NCBI GenBank assembly: GCA_937927675.1
Contig: CALBSG010000002.1
Span: 1-23,094, forward strand
Direction: 5' to 3'
From: an uncultured Paracoccaceae bacterium
GTDB taxonomy: Bacteria > Pseudomonadota > Alphaproteobacteria > Rhodobacterales > Rhodobacteraceae
DNA: 23,094 nucleotides
Shown here: positions 7,610 through 15,086 of the stretch, piece after piece
Numbering within the stretch: the first letter of the stretch is position 1
Layout of the letters: each line of letters starts with the position of its first letter
Notes under the pieces: model-generated
Told to the model about the DNA's origin: nothing
Database searches by the model: none
What the model saw: only the letters and a program-made list of their open reading frames with translations
Translations under genes and position numbers: made by a program

Positions 7610-8673
7610 GAGCTTGCTCCTTGTTGAGATTGGTTGTGTTTTGGCTCGGGGGCCTCTGATGCGCCGGTTGATCCGGCGGCGGTATAAAGATGGCAGGCGA
7701 CAAGGCGGCCCGGCTGCACCTCGGCCAGTTCCGGGCGCGTGATGCGGCAGATATCCATGACCTTGGGGCAACGGGTGGAAAAGCTGCAGCCTTTCGGCGG
7801 ATTGGCGGGCGAGGGCACATCACCCTTGAGGATGATCCGCTCGCGCCGGGCGCGGTTTGGGTCGGGTTCGTTCACGGCCGACAGCAGCGCTTCGGCATAG
7901 GGGTGCAGGGGATGGGCATAAAGCGCATCGCGGGGGGAAAGTTCGGCAATCCGGCCCAAGTACATCACAGCCACCCGGTCGGCGATGTGGCGCACCATGG
8001 ACAGATCGTGGCTGATAAAGAGGTAGGTCAGCCCGAACTTGTCTTGCAGGTCTTCCAAGAGGTTGACCACCTGCGCCTGGATCGACACATCCAAGGCGGC
8101 GATGGGTTCGTCGCAGACGATGAATTTCGGGTTCAGCGCCAAAGCCCGCGCGATACCGATGCGCTGGCGCTGGCCGCCGGAAAACTCGTGCGGGTAGCGA
8201 TTGGCAAAGCGACGGTTGAGGCCGACGGCATCCATCAGCTCAAACACGCGGGCCTGACGTTCCTGAGCTGTCATTCGGGTGTGTTCCACCATCGGCTCGG
8301 CGATGATGGCCGACAGCGTCATCCGCGGGTTCAGGCTGGCTTGCGGGTCTTGAAACACCATCTGCATGGTGGGGCGTTTCAGGCGCAGCGCCTCGGGGGT
8401 AAGGGTGGCGATATCGTCGCCTTCGATCACAACGCGGCCTGCGGTGGGTTCATAAAGCCGGAGCAGCGCGCGGCCGACGGTGGATTTCCCGCACCCGCTT
8501 TCGCCAACCAGTCCAAGGGTTTCGCCGGGCTGGATGGTGAAGGACACGCCATCCACTGCCTTCACATCCCCTGAATGACGGCGGAAGACGCCCGTATAGA
8601 TCGGGAAATGCATCTTCAGGTCTTCGACCCGGATCAGCGGTTCTTTTTGGGGTTCGGTCACGGTGTCACGCAT
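7606..8673 (-). CDS. Peptide-type ABC transporter ATP-binding subunit (DppF/OppF family)
   Basis: This 355-aa protein is one of the two cytoplasmic ATPases that power the importer. The motifs are Walker A GESGCGKST (residues 57-65), signature FSGGQ (164-168) and Walker B FIVCDE (184-189). The C-terminal oligopeptide-transporter extension has the cysteine set GCSFSTRCPKVMDIC. The segment MHFPIYTGVFRRHSGDVKAVDGVSF near the N-terminus is typical of the DppF rather than the DppD member. ATG 8673 is chosen because it carries an excellent GGAGGGG ribosome site and overlaps the upstream ATPase gene by 8 nt (ATGCGTGA). Its own stop overlaps the binding-protein start in ATGA. Both overlaps point to translational coupling. 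Confidence 0.95.
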   Translation of the reverse strand: MRDTVTEPQKEPLIRVEDLKMHFPIYTGVFRRHSGDVKAVDGVSFTIQPGETLGLVGESGCGKSTVGRALLRLYEPTAGRVVIEGDDIATLTPEALRLKRPTMQMVFQDPQASLNPRMTLSAIIAEPMVEHTRMTAQERQARVFELMDAVGLNRRFANRYPHEFSGGQRQRIGIARALALNPKFIVCDEPIAALDVSIQAQVVNLLEDLQDKFGLTYLFISHDLSMVRHIADRVAVMYLGRIAELSPRDALYAHPLHPYAEALLSAVNEPDPNRARRERIILKGDVPSPANPPKGCSFSTRCPKVMDICRITRPELAEVQPGRLVACHLYTAAGSTGASEAPEPKHNQSQQGASS

Positions 8674-9676
8674 CTGTCCCCTCCGGCGTCCAATGGCAGG
8701 CGACGTCGTGGCCATGGCCCAAGGGGGCCGCATCCACTGGTCGGCGTGCGGGGTTTTCTTGGGTGCAAATCTCCATCGCATGGACGCACCGGGCGCGGAA
8801 GGGGCAGGCGGTCGGCGCCTCGGACAGGATGGGCGGTTGGCCTTCGATCACCTGAAGCCGGGCTTCGCGCGCCCCGGCGATCGAGGGAATGGTTTTCAAA
8901 AGCGCCCGTGTGTAGGGGTGGCGCGGATTGGCGAACAGCTCTTTTACCGGGCCATGTTCGGCGACTTGCCCGCCATACATCACCATCACGCGGTCAGCGA
9001 CGGCGGCAATCACACCAAGATCATGGGTGATCCAGATGATCGCCATGCCCAGCTTTTGCCGCAGCTCTTTTACCAGCTCCAGAATTTGCGCCTGAATCGT
9101 GACATCCAGCGCCGTGGTGGGTTCATCTGCAATCAGAACATCGGGGTTGCAGGCCAGCGCGATGGCGATCATCACCCGCTGCCGCATGCCGCCGGAAAAC
9201 TGGTGCGGATAGGATTTCAGCCGTTTTTTCGCGTCCGGGATGCCGACCAGTTCGAGCAGTTCGACCGCGCGGGCCTCGGCCTGTCGCTTGTCCATCCCCA
9301 TGTGTTCGCGCAGGGGTTCCATGATCTGCATGCCAATCGTGAAGACCGGGTTCAGGCTGGTCATCGGGTCTTGGAACACAAAGCCCACCTTGGCACCGCG
9401 CACCTGACGCAGATCTTCGGGCGCAATCTTCAGAAGGTCGCGGTCCCCAAGCATCACCTCGCCGCCGCGGATCTCGGCCGGGGGGCTGGGCAACAGACCG
9501 ATCAGGCTCATCATCGTGACAGACTTGCCAGAGCCGCTTTCGCCGACAACGCCGAGAACCTCCCCCCGTTTCAGGTGAAAGCTGACCGAATTGACGGCGT
9601 GAATCTCGCCTCCGCTGGTGCGGAACACGGTCTTCAGCCCCCTGACATCAAGGACGGGCGCGGCCCCATCGGGCAT
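8666..9676 (-). CDS. Peptide-type ABC transporter ATP-binding subunit (DppD/OppD family)
   Basis: This 336-aa protein is the first gene of the transporter operon and the partner ATPase of the DppF-type subunit. The motifs are Walker A GESGSGKS (residues 45-52), signature FSGGM (160-164) and Walker B VLIADE (180-185). The C-terminal cysteine group ACPFRARCVHAMEIC matches that of its partner and is typical of peptide-importer ATPases. The ATG at 9676 follows GGGGAG with good spacing. Having the two ATPases before the binding protein is unusual: dpp and opp operons normally start with the binding protein. The region upstream is shared with the divergent argE-like gene. Confidence 0.95.
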   Translation of the reverse strand: MPDGAAPVLDVRGLKTVFRTSGGEIHAVNSVSFHLKRGEVLGVVGESGSGKSVTMMSLIGLLPSPPAEIRGGEVMLGDRDLLKIAPEDLRQVRGAKVGFVFQDPMTSLNPVFTIGMQIMEPLREHMGMDKRQAEARAVELLELVGIPDAKKRLKSYPHQFSGGMRQRVMIAIALACNPDVLIADEPTTALDVTIQAQILELVKELRQKLGMAIIWITHDLGVIAAVADRVMVMYGGQVAEHGPVKELFANPRHPYTRALLKTIPSIAGAREARLQVIEGQPPILSEAPTACPFRARCVHAMEICTQENPARRPVDAAPLGHGHDVACHWTPEGTDA

Positions 9677-9907
9677 ATGTAACTCCCCAGGCGGTTGTTT
9701 TTATTTTATTTTTATGACCGGGTCGCTGTGATCTGCCCGGCGTCTTGGGCCAAGTCTTTCCGATTTCCTTTCACCTCGCAAGTCTGAATATCGGCGGTGA
9801 TACAGCAGTTTCGCCGGTCAATTTGCAGTGTATGGAGTACAATTTGCCTGCCTTGACAGTGTTCTTGGCCAAAGCCACGCTGCAATTCGAGATATTGGAG
9901 AGCCGAG
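9677..9907. promoter_or_regulatory. Divergent control region between the ABC operon and the argE operon
   Basis: This 231-bp region has no convincing ORF. An A/T-only tract at 9695-9715, striking in so GC-rich a genome, lies just upstream of the ATPase gene and offers TAAAAT-like -10 hexamers on the minus strand. Toward argE, TACAAT at 9838-9843 sits 17 bp after CGGTCA (9815-9820), and a TTGACA stands at 9853-9858 without a clear -10. An 8-bp direct repeat CAATTTGC (9819-9826 and 9840-9847, 21 bp apart) flanks the inverted repeat TGTA-TGGAG-TACA (9829-9841). The inverted repeat overlaps the candidate -10 and looks like an operator, but no regulator gene is in view. Confidence 0.45.
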
Positions 9908-11065
9908 ATGGAAGAACTGACGTCGCGTCAACTCTTGGAACGGTTGGTCGCTTTTCCGACCGTCAGCCGGGACAGCAATCTGGCGCTGGTGGATTGGTTG
10001 CAGGCCTATCTTGAAAGCCATGGCATCGAATGTCACCGCCATTGGACTGATGATCGGCAAAAGGCGGCCCTGATGGCCCATGCCGGGCCGCGCATCGAAG
10101 GGGCGGTGGTGTTGTCGGGCCATTCCGATGTGGTGCCGGTCGATGGGCAGGCGTGGTCGTCTGATCCGTGGACGGTGGTCGAACGCGACGGGCGGCTTTA
10201 CGGGCGCGGCACCTGCGACATGAAGGGCTATGTGGCGCTGGCGGTTTGGGCGCTGGTGCGGGCGCAGAAGATGGGCGTGCGGCAGCCGTTGCAACTGGCG
10301 CTGTCTTATGACGAAGAGGTCGGCTGCACCGGCGCGCCGCCGATGATCGAAACCATGGGGCAGGTCTTGCCGAAAGGCACGGCGGCCCTGATCGGCGAGC
10401 CTTCGCGCATGAAGATCATCACCGGCCACAAGGGCGGCACGGGCTATCATGTGCATGTAAAGGGGTTTGAGGTGCATAGCTCACTTCTGCCCTATGGGGT
10501 TTCGGCGATCATGGAAGGCGCGCGGCTGATCTCTTGGGTCAATGACTATAATGCCAAGATTCAGGCCCAGACCCCGACACCGATTGCCGCCACCTTTTAC
10601 CCCCCCTTTACCACCTTGCATGTCGGCATGATCGAGGGCGGCACCGCCCATAACATCACCGCCGCCGATTGCCGTTTTGCGGTGGAAATGCGGGTGGTGC
10701 CGGGAGAGGACATTGCCGTGCATGAGGCGGCCTTTGTCGCCGAGGCCAAGCGGTTGGATGCCGCGATGAAGACGGTGCGCCCCGAGGCGGGCGTGCATCT
10801 GGATCGATTTTTCGGGGTGCCGGGGCTGGTGCCCGAGGCCGAGGGCGCGGCCGAAGCATTGGCGCGGCGGTTGACCGGCGACAATGCGGTCGGGGTTGTC
10901 AGTTACGGCACCGAGGCAGGCCAGTTCCAAGAGGCTGGCTATTCCGCCATTGTCTGCGGGCCGGGTGACATTGCCCAAGCCCACCAACCCGATGAATTTC
11001 TTGAAATTTCCGAATTTGAAGCCGGACAACGATTCATGGAGCGGCTTTTGGCCGAATGTGCATGA
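9908..11065 (+). CDS. argE: M20 family deacetylase, acetylornithine deacetylase (ArgE) type
   Basis: This 385-aa zinc hydrolase is of the type that removes the acetyl group from N-acetylornithine or related N-acyl amino acids in the cytoplasm. The di-metal site is intact: H72 and D74 in GHSDVVPVDG, bridging D104 in GRGTCDMKG, catalytic E136 with metal ligand E137 in YDEEVGC, and H359 in AQAHQPDE. D74 is presumably the residue that assists metal binding. The ribosome site is TTGGAG before ATG 9908. It is divergent from a peptide-type transporter and overlaps an FAD oxidoreductase gene by ATGA. That context favours a catabolic role on an imported N-acyl compound over arginine biosynthesis, though the sequence alone would be called argE. 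Confidence 0.88.
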   Translation: MEELTSRQLLERLVAFPTVSRDSNLALVDWLQAYLESHGIECHRHWTDDRQKAALMAHAGPRIEGAVVLSGHSDVVPVDGQAWSSDPWTVVERDGRLYGRGTCDMKGYVALAVWALVRAQKMGVRQPLQLALSYDEEVGCTGAPPMIETMGQVLPKGTAALIGEPSRMKIITGHKGGTGYHVHVKGFEVHSSLLPYGVSAIMEGARLISWVNDYNAKIQAQTPTPIAATFYPPFTTLHVGMIEGGTAHNITAADCRFAVEMRVVPGEDIAVHEAAFVAEAKRLDAAMKTVRPEAGVHLDRFFGVPGLVPEAEGAAEALARRLTGDNAVGVVSYGTEAGQFQEAGYSAIVCGPGDIAQAHQPDEFLEISEFEAGQRFMERLLAECA

Positions 11066-12402
11066 CCTTCCCGATCTCAGACGCTACGCCGATCCGGTTC
11101 TCTGCCCCTTTGCCAAAGGCCTGCGAGGTGGTGGTGCTGGGCGGCGGCATCATGGGGGTGATGACCGCTTGGTATCTGGCCGAGGCCGGGGTCAAGGTGG
11201 TCTTGTGCGAAAAGGGCCGTGTTGCGGGCGAACAATCCAGCCGTAACTGGGGCTGGATCCGCCAGCAGGGGCGCGACCCCGGAGAATTGCCAATCATGAT
11301 CGAAAGCCTGCGGCTGTGGCAGGGATTGGCCCAAGAATTCGGCACGGGGCTGGGCTTTCGGCAAGAGGGCGTGATGTATCTTGCCCAGACCGAGGCCGAG
11401 ATGGCGGGGTTTGAAGACTGGCGCAAACACGCGGTCGCCCATCAGCTTGATACCGCGATGCAGACCCCGGCTGAGATCAAGGCCCGTATTCCGGGCCATT
11501 CCGCGCCATGGGTGGGGGGCATGTTCACCGCCAGTGACGCGCGGGCCGAACCGTGGGTTGCGGTCCCGATGCTGGCGGCTGGGGCCGTGGCGCGCGGGGC
11601 GGTGATTGTCGAAAACTGTGCGGTGCGGCGGCTGGATGTGGCGGCGGGCCGGGTGACAGGGGTTTATACCGAACAGGGCCGGATTGCCTGCGAACAGGTG
11701 GTGGTGGCGGGGGGCGCGTGGTCGTCTTTGTTCCTGCGTGCCGAGGGGGTGACGATCCCACAACTGTCGGTCCTCGCCTCGGTCGCGCAGACCGAAGCCA
11801 TGCCAGAGGTTTTCGCGGGCAACGCGGCGGATGAAAACTTTGCCTTCCGGCGGCGGCAGGACGGCGGCTATACCATCGCGCCCGGCCAGCATCATGATTT
11901 CTTCATCGGCCCGGATGCCTTTCGGCATCTGTTCAAATACATCCCAACCCTGAAGAATGATTACAAGAAAACCAAGTTTCGTCCGGTCTCTCCCTCGGGG
12001 TTTCCCGATGCTTGGGGCACCAAACGGCGTTGGCAGGGGGATGAAAAAAGCCCGTTTGAACGCCTGCGTGTGCTGAACCCCGCGCCCAATATGGCGACGC
12101 TTGCACGCACCTGCGACCATTTTGCCGCCGCCTTGCCGGGCGTTGGGCGGCCCCAGATCAAAAGCGCTTGGGCGGGGATGATCGACACCATGCCCGATGT
12201 GGTGCCGATTCTTGACCGCGCGCCGATTGCGGGGCTGGTGATTGCCACCGGTCTTTCGGGCCATGGCTTTGGCATCGGTCCCGGACTTGGCCGGGTGATC
12301 GCGGATCTGGTGCGCGGGCGCAGCCCCGGCCATGATCTGTCGCGTTTCCGCTTTGGCCGCTTTGGCGACGGATCAAAGCTTGACGTTGCCAAGGGGCTTT
12401 GA
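11062..12402 (+). CDS. FAD-dependent amino-acid/amine oxidoreductase (DAO family, DadA-like)
   Basis: This 446-aa protein has an N-terminal Rossmann fold with GGGIMG (GxGxxG at residues 27-32) and E50 at the end of the second strand to bind the FAD ribose. The stretch SSRNWGWIRQQGRD follows, which I know from DadA-like oxidoreductases of Rhodobacterales. The C-terminal FAD motif is ATGLSGHGFGIGPG. Such enzymes oxidise secondary or primary amines of amino acids such as D-amino acids, sarcosine-like compounds or opines; the substrate is not determinable here. Translation probably starts at ATG 11062, which overlaps the deacetylase stop (ATGA); an ATG two codons earlier is also possible. The overlap ties it functionally to the ArgE-type enzyme. 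Confidence 0.88.
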   Translation: MTFPISDATPIRFSAPLPKACEVVVLGGGIMGVMTAWYLAEAGVKVVLCEKGRVAGEQSSRNWGWIRQQGRDPGELPIMIESLRLWQGLAQEFGTGLGFRQEGVMYLAQTEAEMAGFEDWRKHAVAHQLDTAMQTPAEIKARIPGHSAPWVGGMFTASDARAEPWVAVPMLAAGAVARGAVIVENCAVRRLDVAAGRVTGVYTEQGRIACEQVVVAGGAWSSLFLRAEGVTIPQLSVLASVAQTEAMPEVFAGNAADENFAFRRRQDGGYTIAPGQHHDFFIGPDAFRHLFKYIPTLKNDYKKTKFRPVSPSGFPDAWGTKRRWQGDEKSPFERLRVLNPAPNMATLARTCDHFAAALPGVGRPQIKSAWAGMIDTMPDVVPILDRAPIAGLVIATGLSGHGFGIGPGLGRVIADLVRGRSPGHDLSRFRFGRFGDGSKLDVAKGL

Positions 12403-12453
12403 GAAACGCTCCTCCGGCCCATTGCGGGCACAGCGCGCGGGCGGGAGATGGCG

Positions 12454-13695
12454 ATGACAGGCTATTGCGGCATTGATTTTGGCACCTCCAATTCCACCGT
12501 GTCGCTGGCAGGTGAGGGGGCCGCGCGGTTGATCGCGCTGGAGGAGGGTGCGCTGACGCTGCCCTCAGCGGTGTTCTGGCCGAATGATGGTCCGCTGTCC
12601 TTTGGCAGGGCCGCGATTGCAACCTATGTGGAGGGCGACGAGGGCCGCCTGATGCGGGGACTGAAATCCACGCTGGGGCTGGGCCTGATTGACGAACGCA
12701 CCGCCGTTGGTGGGCGGGCCGTCACCTTCCGCGAGGTTTTGACCCGGTTTTTCAAACATTTGCGCAGCCGTCTTGATGCCGAGATGCCGGGGGTAACCAA
12801 GGTTATCCTTGGTCGCCCGGTGCATTTTGTCGATGGCGATTCAGCGGCGGATGCGGCTGCCGAGGCAGCCTTGGGGGCCATTGCCAAGACCTGCGGTTTT
12901 GCCGAGGTGGGGTTTCAATTCGAACCCATCGCTGCCGCCCTGCGCTATGAGGAAACCGTGCAGGCCGAGGAGATCGTGCTGATCGTCGATATTGGCGGCG
13001 GCACGTCGGATGTGTCGCTGGTGCGCGTCTCGCCGACGCGGGCAAAGGCGGCGGACCGGGCGGCGGATGTCTTGGGCAACGGCGGTATTCGCTTGGGCGG
13101 CACCGATTTTGACCGCAGCCTGTCTTTGGCCGAGGTGATGCCGCATCTGGGGCATGGATCGACCCTGAGCCAAGGCAAGACGTTGCTTCCGAACCATTAT
13201 TTCCTTGATCTGGCCACATGGCACCGGATCAACAGCCTCTATGCCCCGCGCAAACTGGTCGAGATCAAAGGGCTTATGGCTGATGCCGACCGGCCCGATC
13301 TGGTCGGGCGGCTGGTGCAGGTTACAGAGACCCGCGCCGGTCATGCGCTGGCCATGGAGGTGGAGGCGGCAAAGATCACGCTGTCGTCGGCCGAAGCGGC
13401 CCGGCTGATGCTGAAGCCGATCTGCGGCGGGCCAAATCCGATGGCGCTGCGCAGCCGGTTCGAAGATGTCTTGGCCCCCGGTTTGGCCCGGATTGCCGCG
13501 TTGATTGCCGAGGTTCTGGCGCAGGCGGAAACCACGCAGGTGGGAACGGTGTTCCTGACTGGCGGCTCGTCGGATTTGCCCGCGCTGCGGGCGCTGGTGA
13601 CGCAGCTTTTGCCCGGTGTTGCGATTTCGACCGGCGATATGCTGGGATCTGTCGGGGCAGGGCTGGCCTTGGAGGCGCGGCGGCGTTTCGCCTGA
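12454..13695 (+). CDS. Hsp70 family protein without substrate-binding domain (YegD-like)
   Basis: This 413-aa protein has the actin/Hsp70 ATPase fold: phosphate-1 motif GIDFGTSNS (residues 6-14), connect-1 region EPIAAAL (157-163), phosphate-2 motif DIGGGTSD (179-186) and adenosine motif LTGGSSD (368-374). It ends soon after, with no beta-sandwich or lid domain, so it is not DnaK but resembles E. coli YegD (about 450 aa), whose role is poorly known. The ATG at 12454 has GGGAG 6 nt upstream; the ATG at 12448 sits too close to that site. It follows the FAD oxidoreductase by 51 nt on the same strand, so co-transcription is plausible, but I see no obvious reason for a chaperone-like ATPase in this group. 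Confidence 0.88.
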   Translation: MTGYCGIDFGTSNSTVSLAGEGAARLIALEEGALTLPSAVFWPNDGPLSFGRAAIATYVEGDEGRLMRGLKSTLGLGLIDERTAVGGRAVTFREVLTRFFKHLRSRLDAEMPGVTKVILGRPVHFVDGDSAADAAAEAALGAIAKTCGFAEVGFQFEPIAAALRYEETVQAEEIVLIVDIGGGTSDVSLVRVSPTRAKAADRAADVLGNGGIRLGGTDFDRSLSLAEVMPHLGHGSTLSQGKTLLPNHYFLDLATWHRINSLYAPRKLVEIKGLMADADRPDLVGRLVQVTETRAGHALAMEVEAAKITLSSAEAARLMLKPICGGPNPMALRSRFEDVLAPGLARIAALIAEVLAQAETTQVGTVFLTGGSSDLPALRALVTQLLPGVAISTGDMLGSVGAGLALEARRRFA

Positions 13696-13776
13696 GGTCT
13701 TGGTCAAATTGCCGGGCGGGCGGGGCTTGCGGCGGGCGGTGGATTGGCCGAAGCTGATGACCAAAGGAGAGCCCCA

Positions 13777-14943
13777 ATGCCCGTGAAGAACCGCTTTGCC
13801 GAGATGCTGCCGGAACTGACCGCGATCCGCCGCGACATCCACGAAAACCCTGAACTCTTGTTTGATGTGCATCGCACCGCGGCCAAAGTCGCCGCCTTTT
13901 GCCGCGAGATCGGCTGTGATGAGGTGGTGGAAGGCATCGGCCGCACCGGCGTTGTGGCTGTTATCAAAGGGAAAACAGATACCGCGGGCCGGGTGATCGG
14001 GTTGCGTGCCGATATGGACGCGCTGCCGATCATTGAACAGACGGGCGTGGACTATGCCTCGAAGGTTCCCGGAAAGATGCATGCCTGCGGTCATGATGGC
14101 CACACCACCATGCTGATGGGGGCGGCGAAATATCTGGCCGAAACCCGCAATTTCGACGGCACCGCCGTGATGATCTTTCAGCCCGCCGAAGAGGGGGGCG
14201 GCGGCGGGCGCGAGATGTGCGCCGATGGCATGATGGACCGCTGGGGCATCCAAGAGGTCTACGGCATGCACAATATGCCGGGGATTCCTGTTGGCACCTT
14301 TGCCATTCGCCCCGGCGCAATGATGGCCGCGGCCGATCAGTTTGAAATCACGGTGACAGGCAAGGGCGGTCATGCGGCGAAACCGCATGATTGCATCGAC
14401 ACCACGGTGGTCGCGGCCCATATCATCGTGGCCTTGCAAACCATCGCCAGCCGGGGCGTGGACCCCTTGAAACAGGTGGTCGTCTCGGTCTGCACGGTGG
14501 CAACCGACAGCACCGCCCATAACGTCATCCCGCAAGTGGTGAAGCTGAAGGGCACCTGTCGCACCATGGATTTCGCGGTGCAGGACTTTGTCGAGCGCCG
14601 CGTCAAAGAGATTGCCGAGGGCACCGCACTGGCCTTGGGCGCCCGGGCGGAGGTGCACTATCAGCGCGGCTATCCGGTGACGGTCAATGCCGCCGACAAT
14701 ACCGATTATGCCATCTCGGTGGCCAAGGCGGTGTCAGGCAAGGTGGACGCCGACACCCCGCCCTTGATGGGGGCCGAAGATTTCAGCTTCATGCTGCTCG
14801 AACGTCCCGGCGCCTATATTTTCATGGGCAATGGCGATACTGCGATGGTGCATCACCCGGCCTACAACTTTGATGACAATGCCATTCCCTTTGGCTGCAG
14901 CTGGTATGCCGGGATGGTGGAGACGCGGATGCCTGCGGCCTGA
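13777..14943 (+). CDS. M20D family amidohydrolase (hippurate / N-acyl-amino-acid hydrolase type)
   Basis: This 388-aa cytoplasmic metal-dependent amidohydrolase is of the HipO/IAA-amino-acid hydrolase class. The metal site reads C104 and H106 in HACGHDGH, E138-E139 in QPAEEGGGG, H165 in YGMHNMPG, and a C-terminal histidine in MVHHPAYNF. The lid-domain sequence GKGGHAAKPHDCIDT is also typical. The start is ATG 13777, with AAAGGAG properly spaced; the frame continues 11 codons upstream without a ribosome site. It lies 81 nt after the Hsp70-like gene. As a second deacylase of a different M20 subfamily near the same importer, it may act on the same class of N-acylated substrate. Hippurate hydrolase is a generic label here. 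Confidence 0.9.
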   Translation: MPVKNRFAEMLPELTAIRRDIHENPELLFDVHRTAAKVAAFCREIGCDEVVEGIGRTGVVAVIKGKTDTAGRVIGLRADMDALPIIEQTGVDYASKVPGKMHACGHDGHTTMLMGAAKYLAETRNFDGTAVMIFQPAEEGGGGGREMCADGMMDRWGIQEVYGMHNMPGIPVGTFAIRPGAMMAAADQFEITVTGKGGHAAKPHDCIDTTVVAAHIIVALQTIASRGVDPLKQVVVSVCTVATDSTAHNVIPQVVKLKGTCRTMDFAVQDFVERRVKEIAEGTALALGARAEVHYQRGYPVTVNAADNTDYAISVAKAVSGKVDADTPPLMGAEDFSFMLLERPGAYIFMGNGDTAMVHHPAYNFDDNAIPFGCSWYAGMVETRMPAA

Positions 14944-15021
14944 CGGCAGCTTTGTCTAAGGCCATTTGCCAATAGGGAAATTGACCCGGCCCGGCATTTC
15001 TGGCACATCTTGTCGATATTA

Positions 15022-15047
15022 TCGCCCATCCTACTAGGGGTGGGCGA
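15022..15047 (+). promoter_or_regulatory. Stem-loop between amidohydrolase and rhodanese-like genes
   Basis: TCGCCCATCCT (15022-15032) pairs with GGGGTGGGCGA (15037-15047), including G-U wobbles, around the loop ACTA. It lies about 80 bp after the amidohydrolase stop and 39 bp before the rhodanese-like start. The following bases are AAATTTCATTTTG, a poor U-tract, so it may be a weak terminator or a structured leader. The rest of the 143-bp gap shows only an isolated TTGACC (14981-14986) without a matching -10. Confidence 0.5.
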
Positions 15048-15086
15048 AATTTCATTTTGAAAATTGGTTTGGTCTTTGGGGGCCCT

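Noticed and set aside
5813..7627. A 604-codon plus-strand frame opposite the binding-protein gene
   Set aside because: Same reason: no recognisable domain, no ribosome site, and the opposite strand encodes a clear SBP with signal peptide.
8666..8673. Possible frameshift or fusion joining the two ATPase genes
   Set aside because: The 8-nt overlap is a normal coupled stop/start with a good ribosome site, and both proteins are complete.
9853..9858. TTGACA as a consensus -35 for the argE-type gene
   Set aside because: No acceptable -10 lies 16-18 bp downstream (CACGCT at 17 bp), so it is not called as a promoter.
15044..15086. N-terminal extension of the rhodanese-like protein using a TTG upstream
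   Set aside because: The extra residues would precede the signal peptide, and the ATG at 15087 directly begins a good one.
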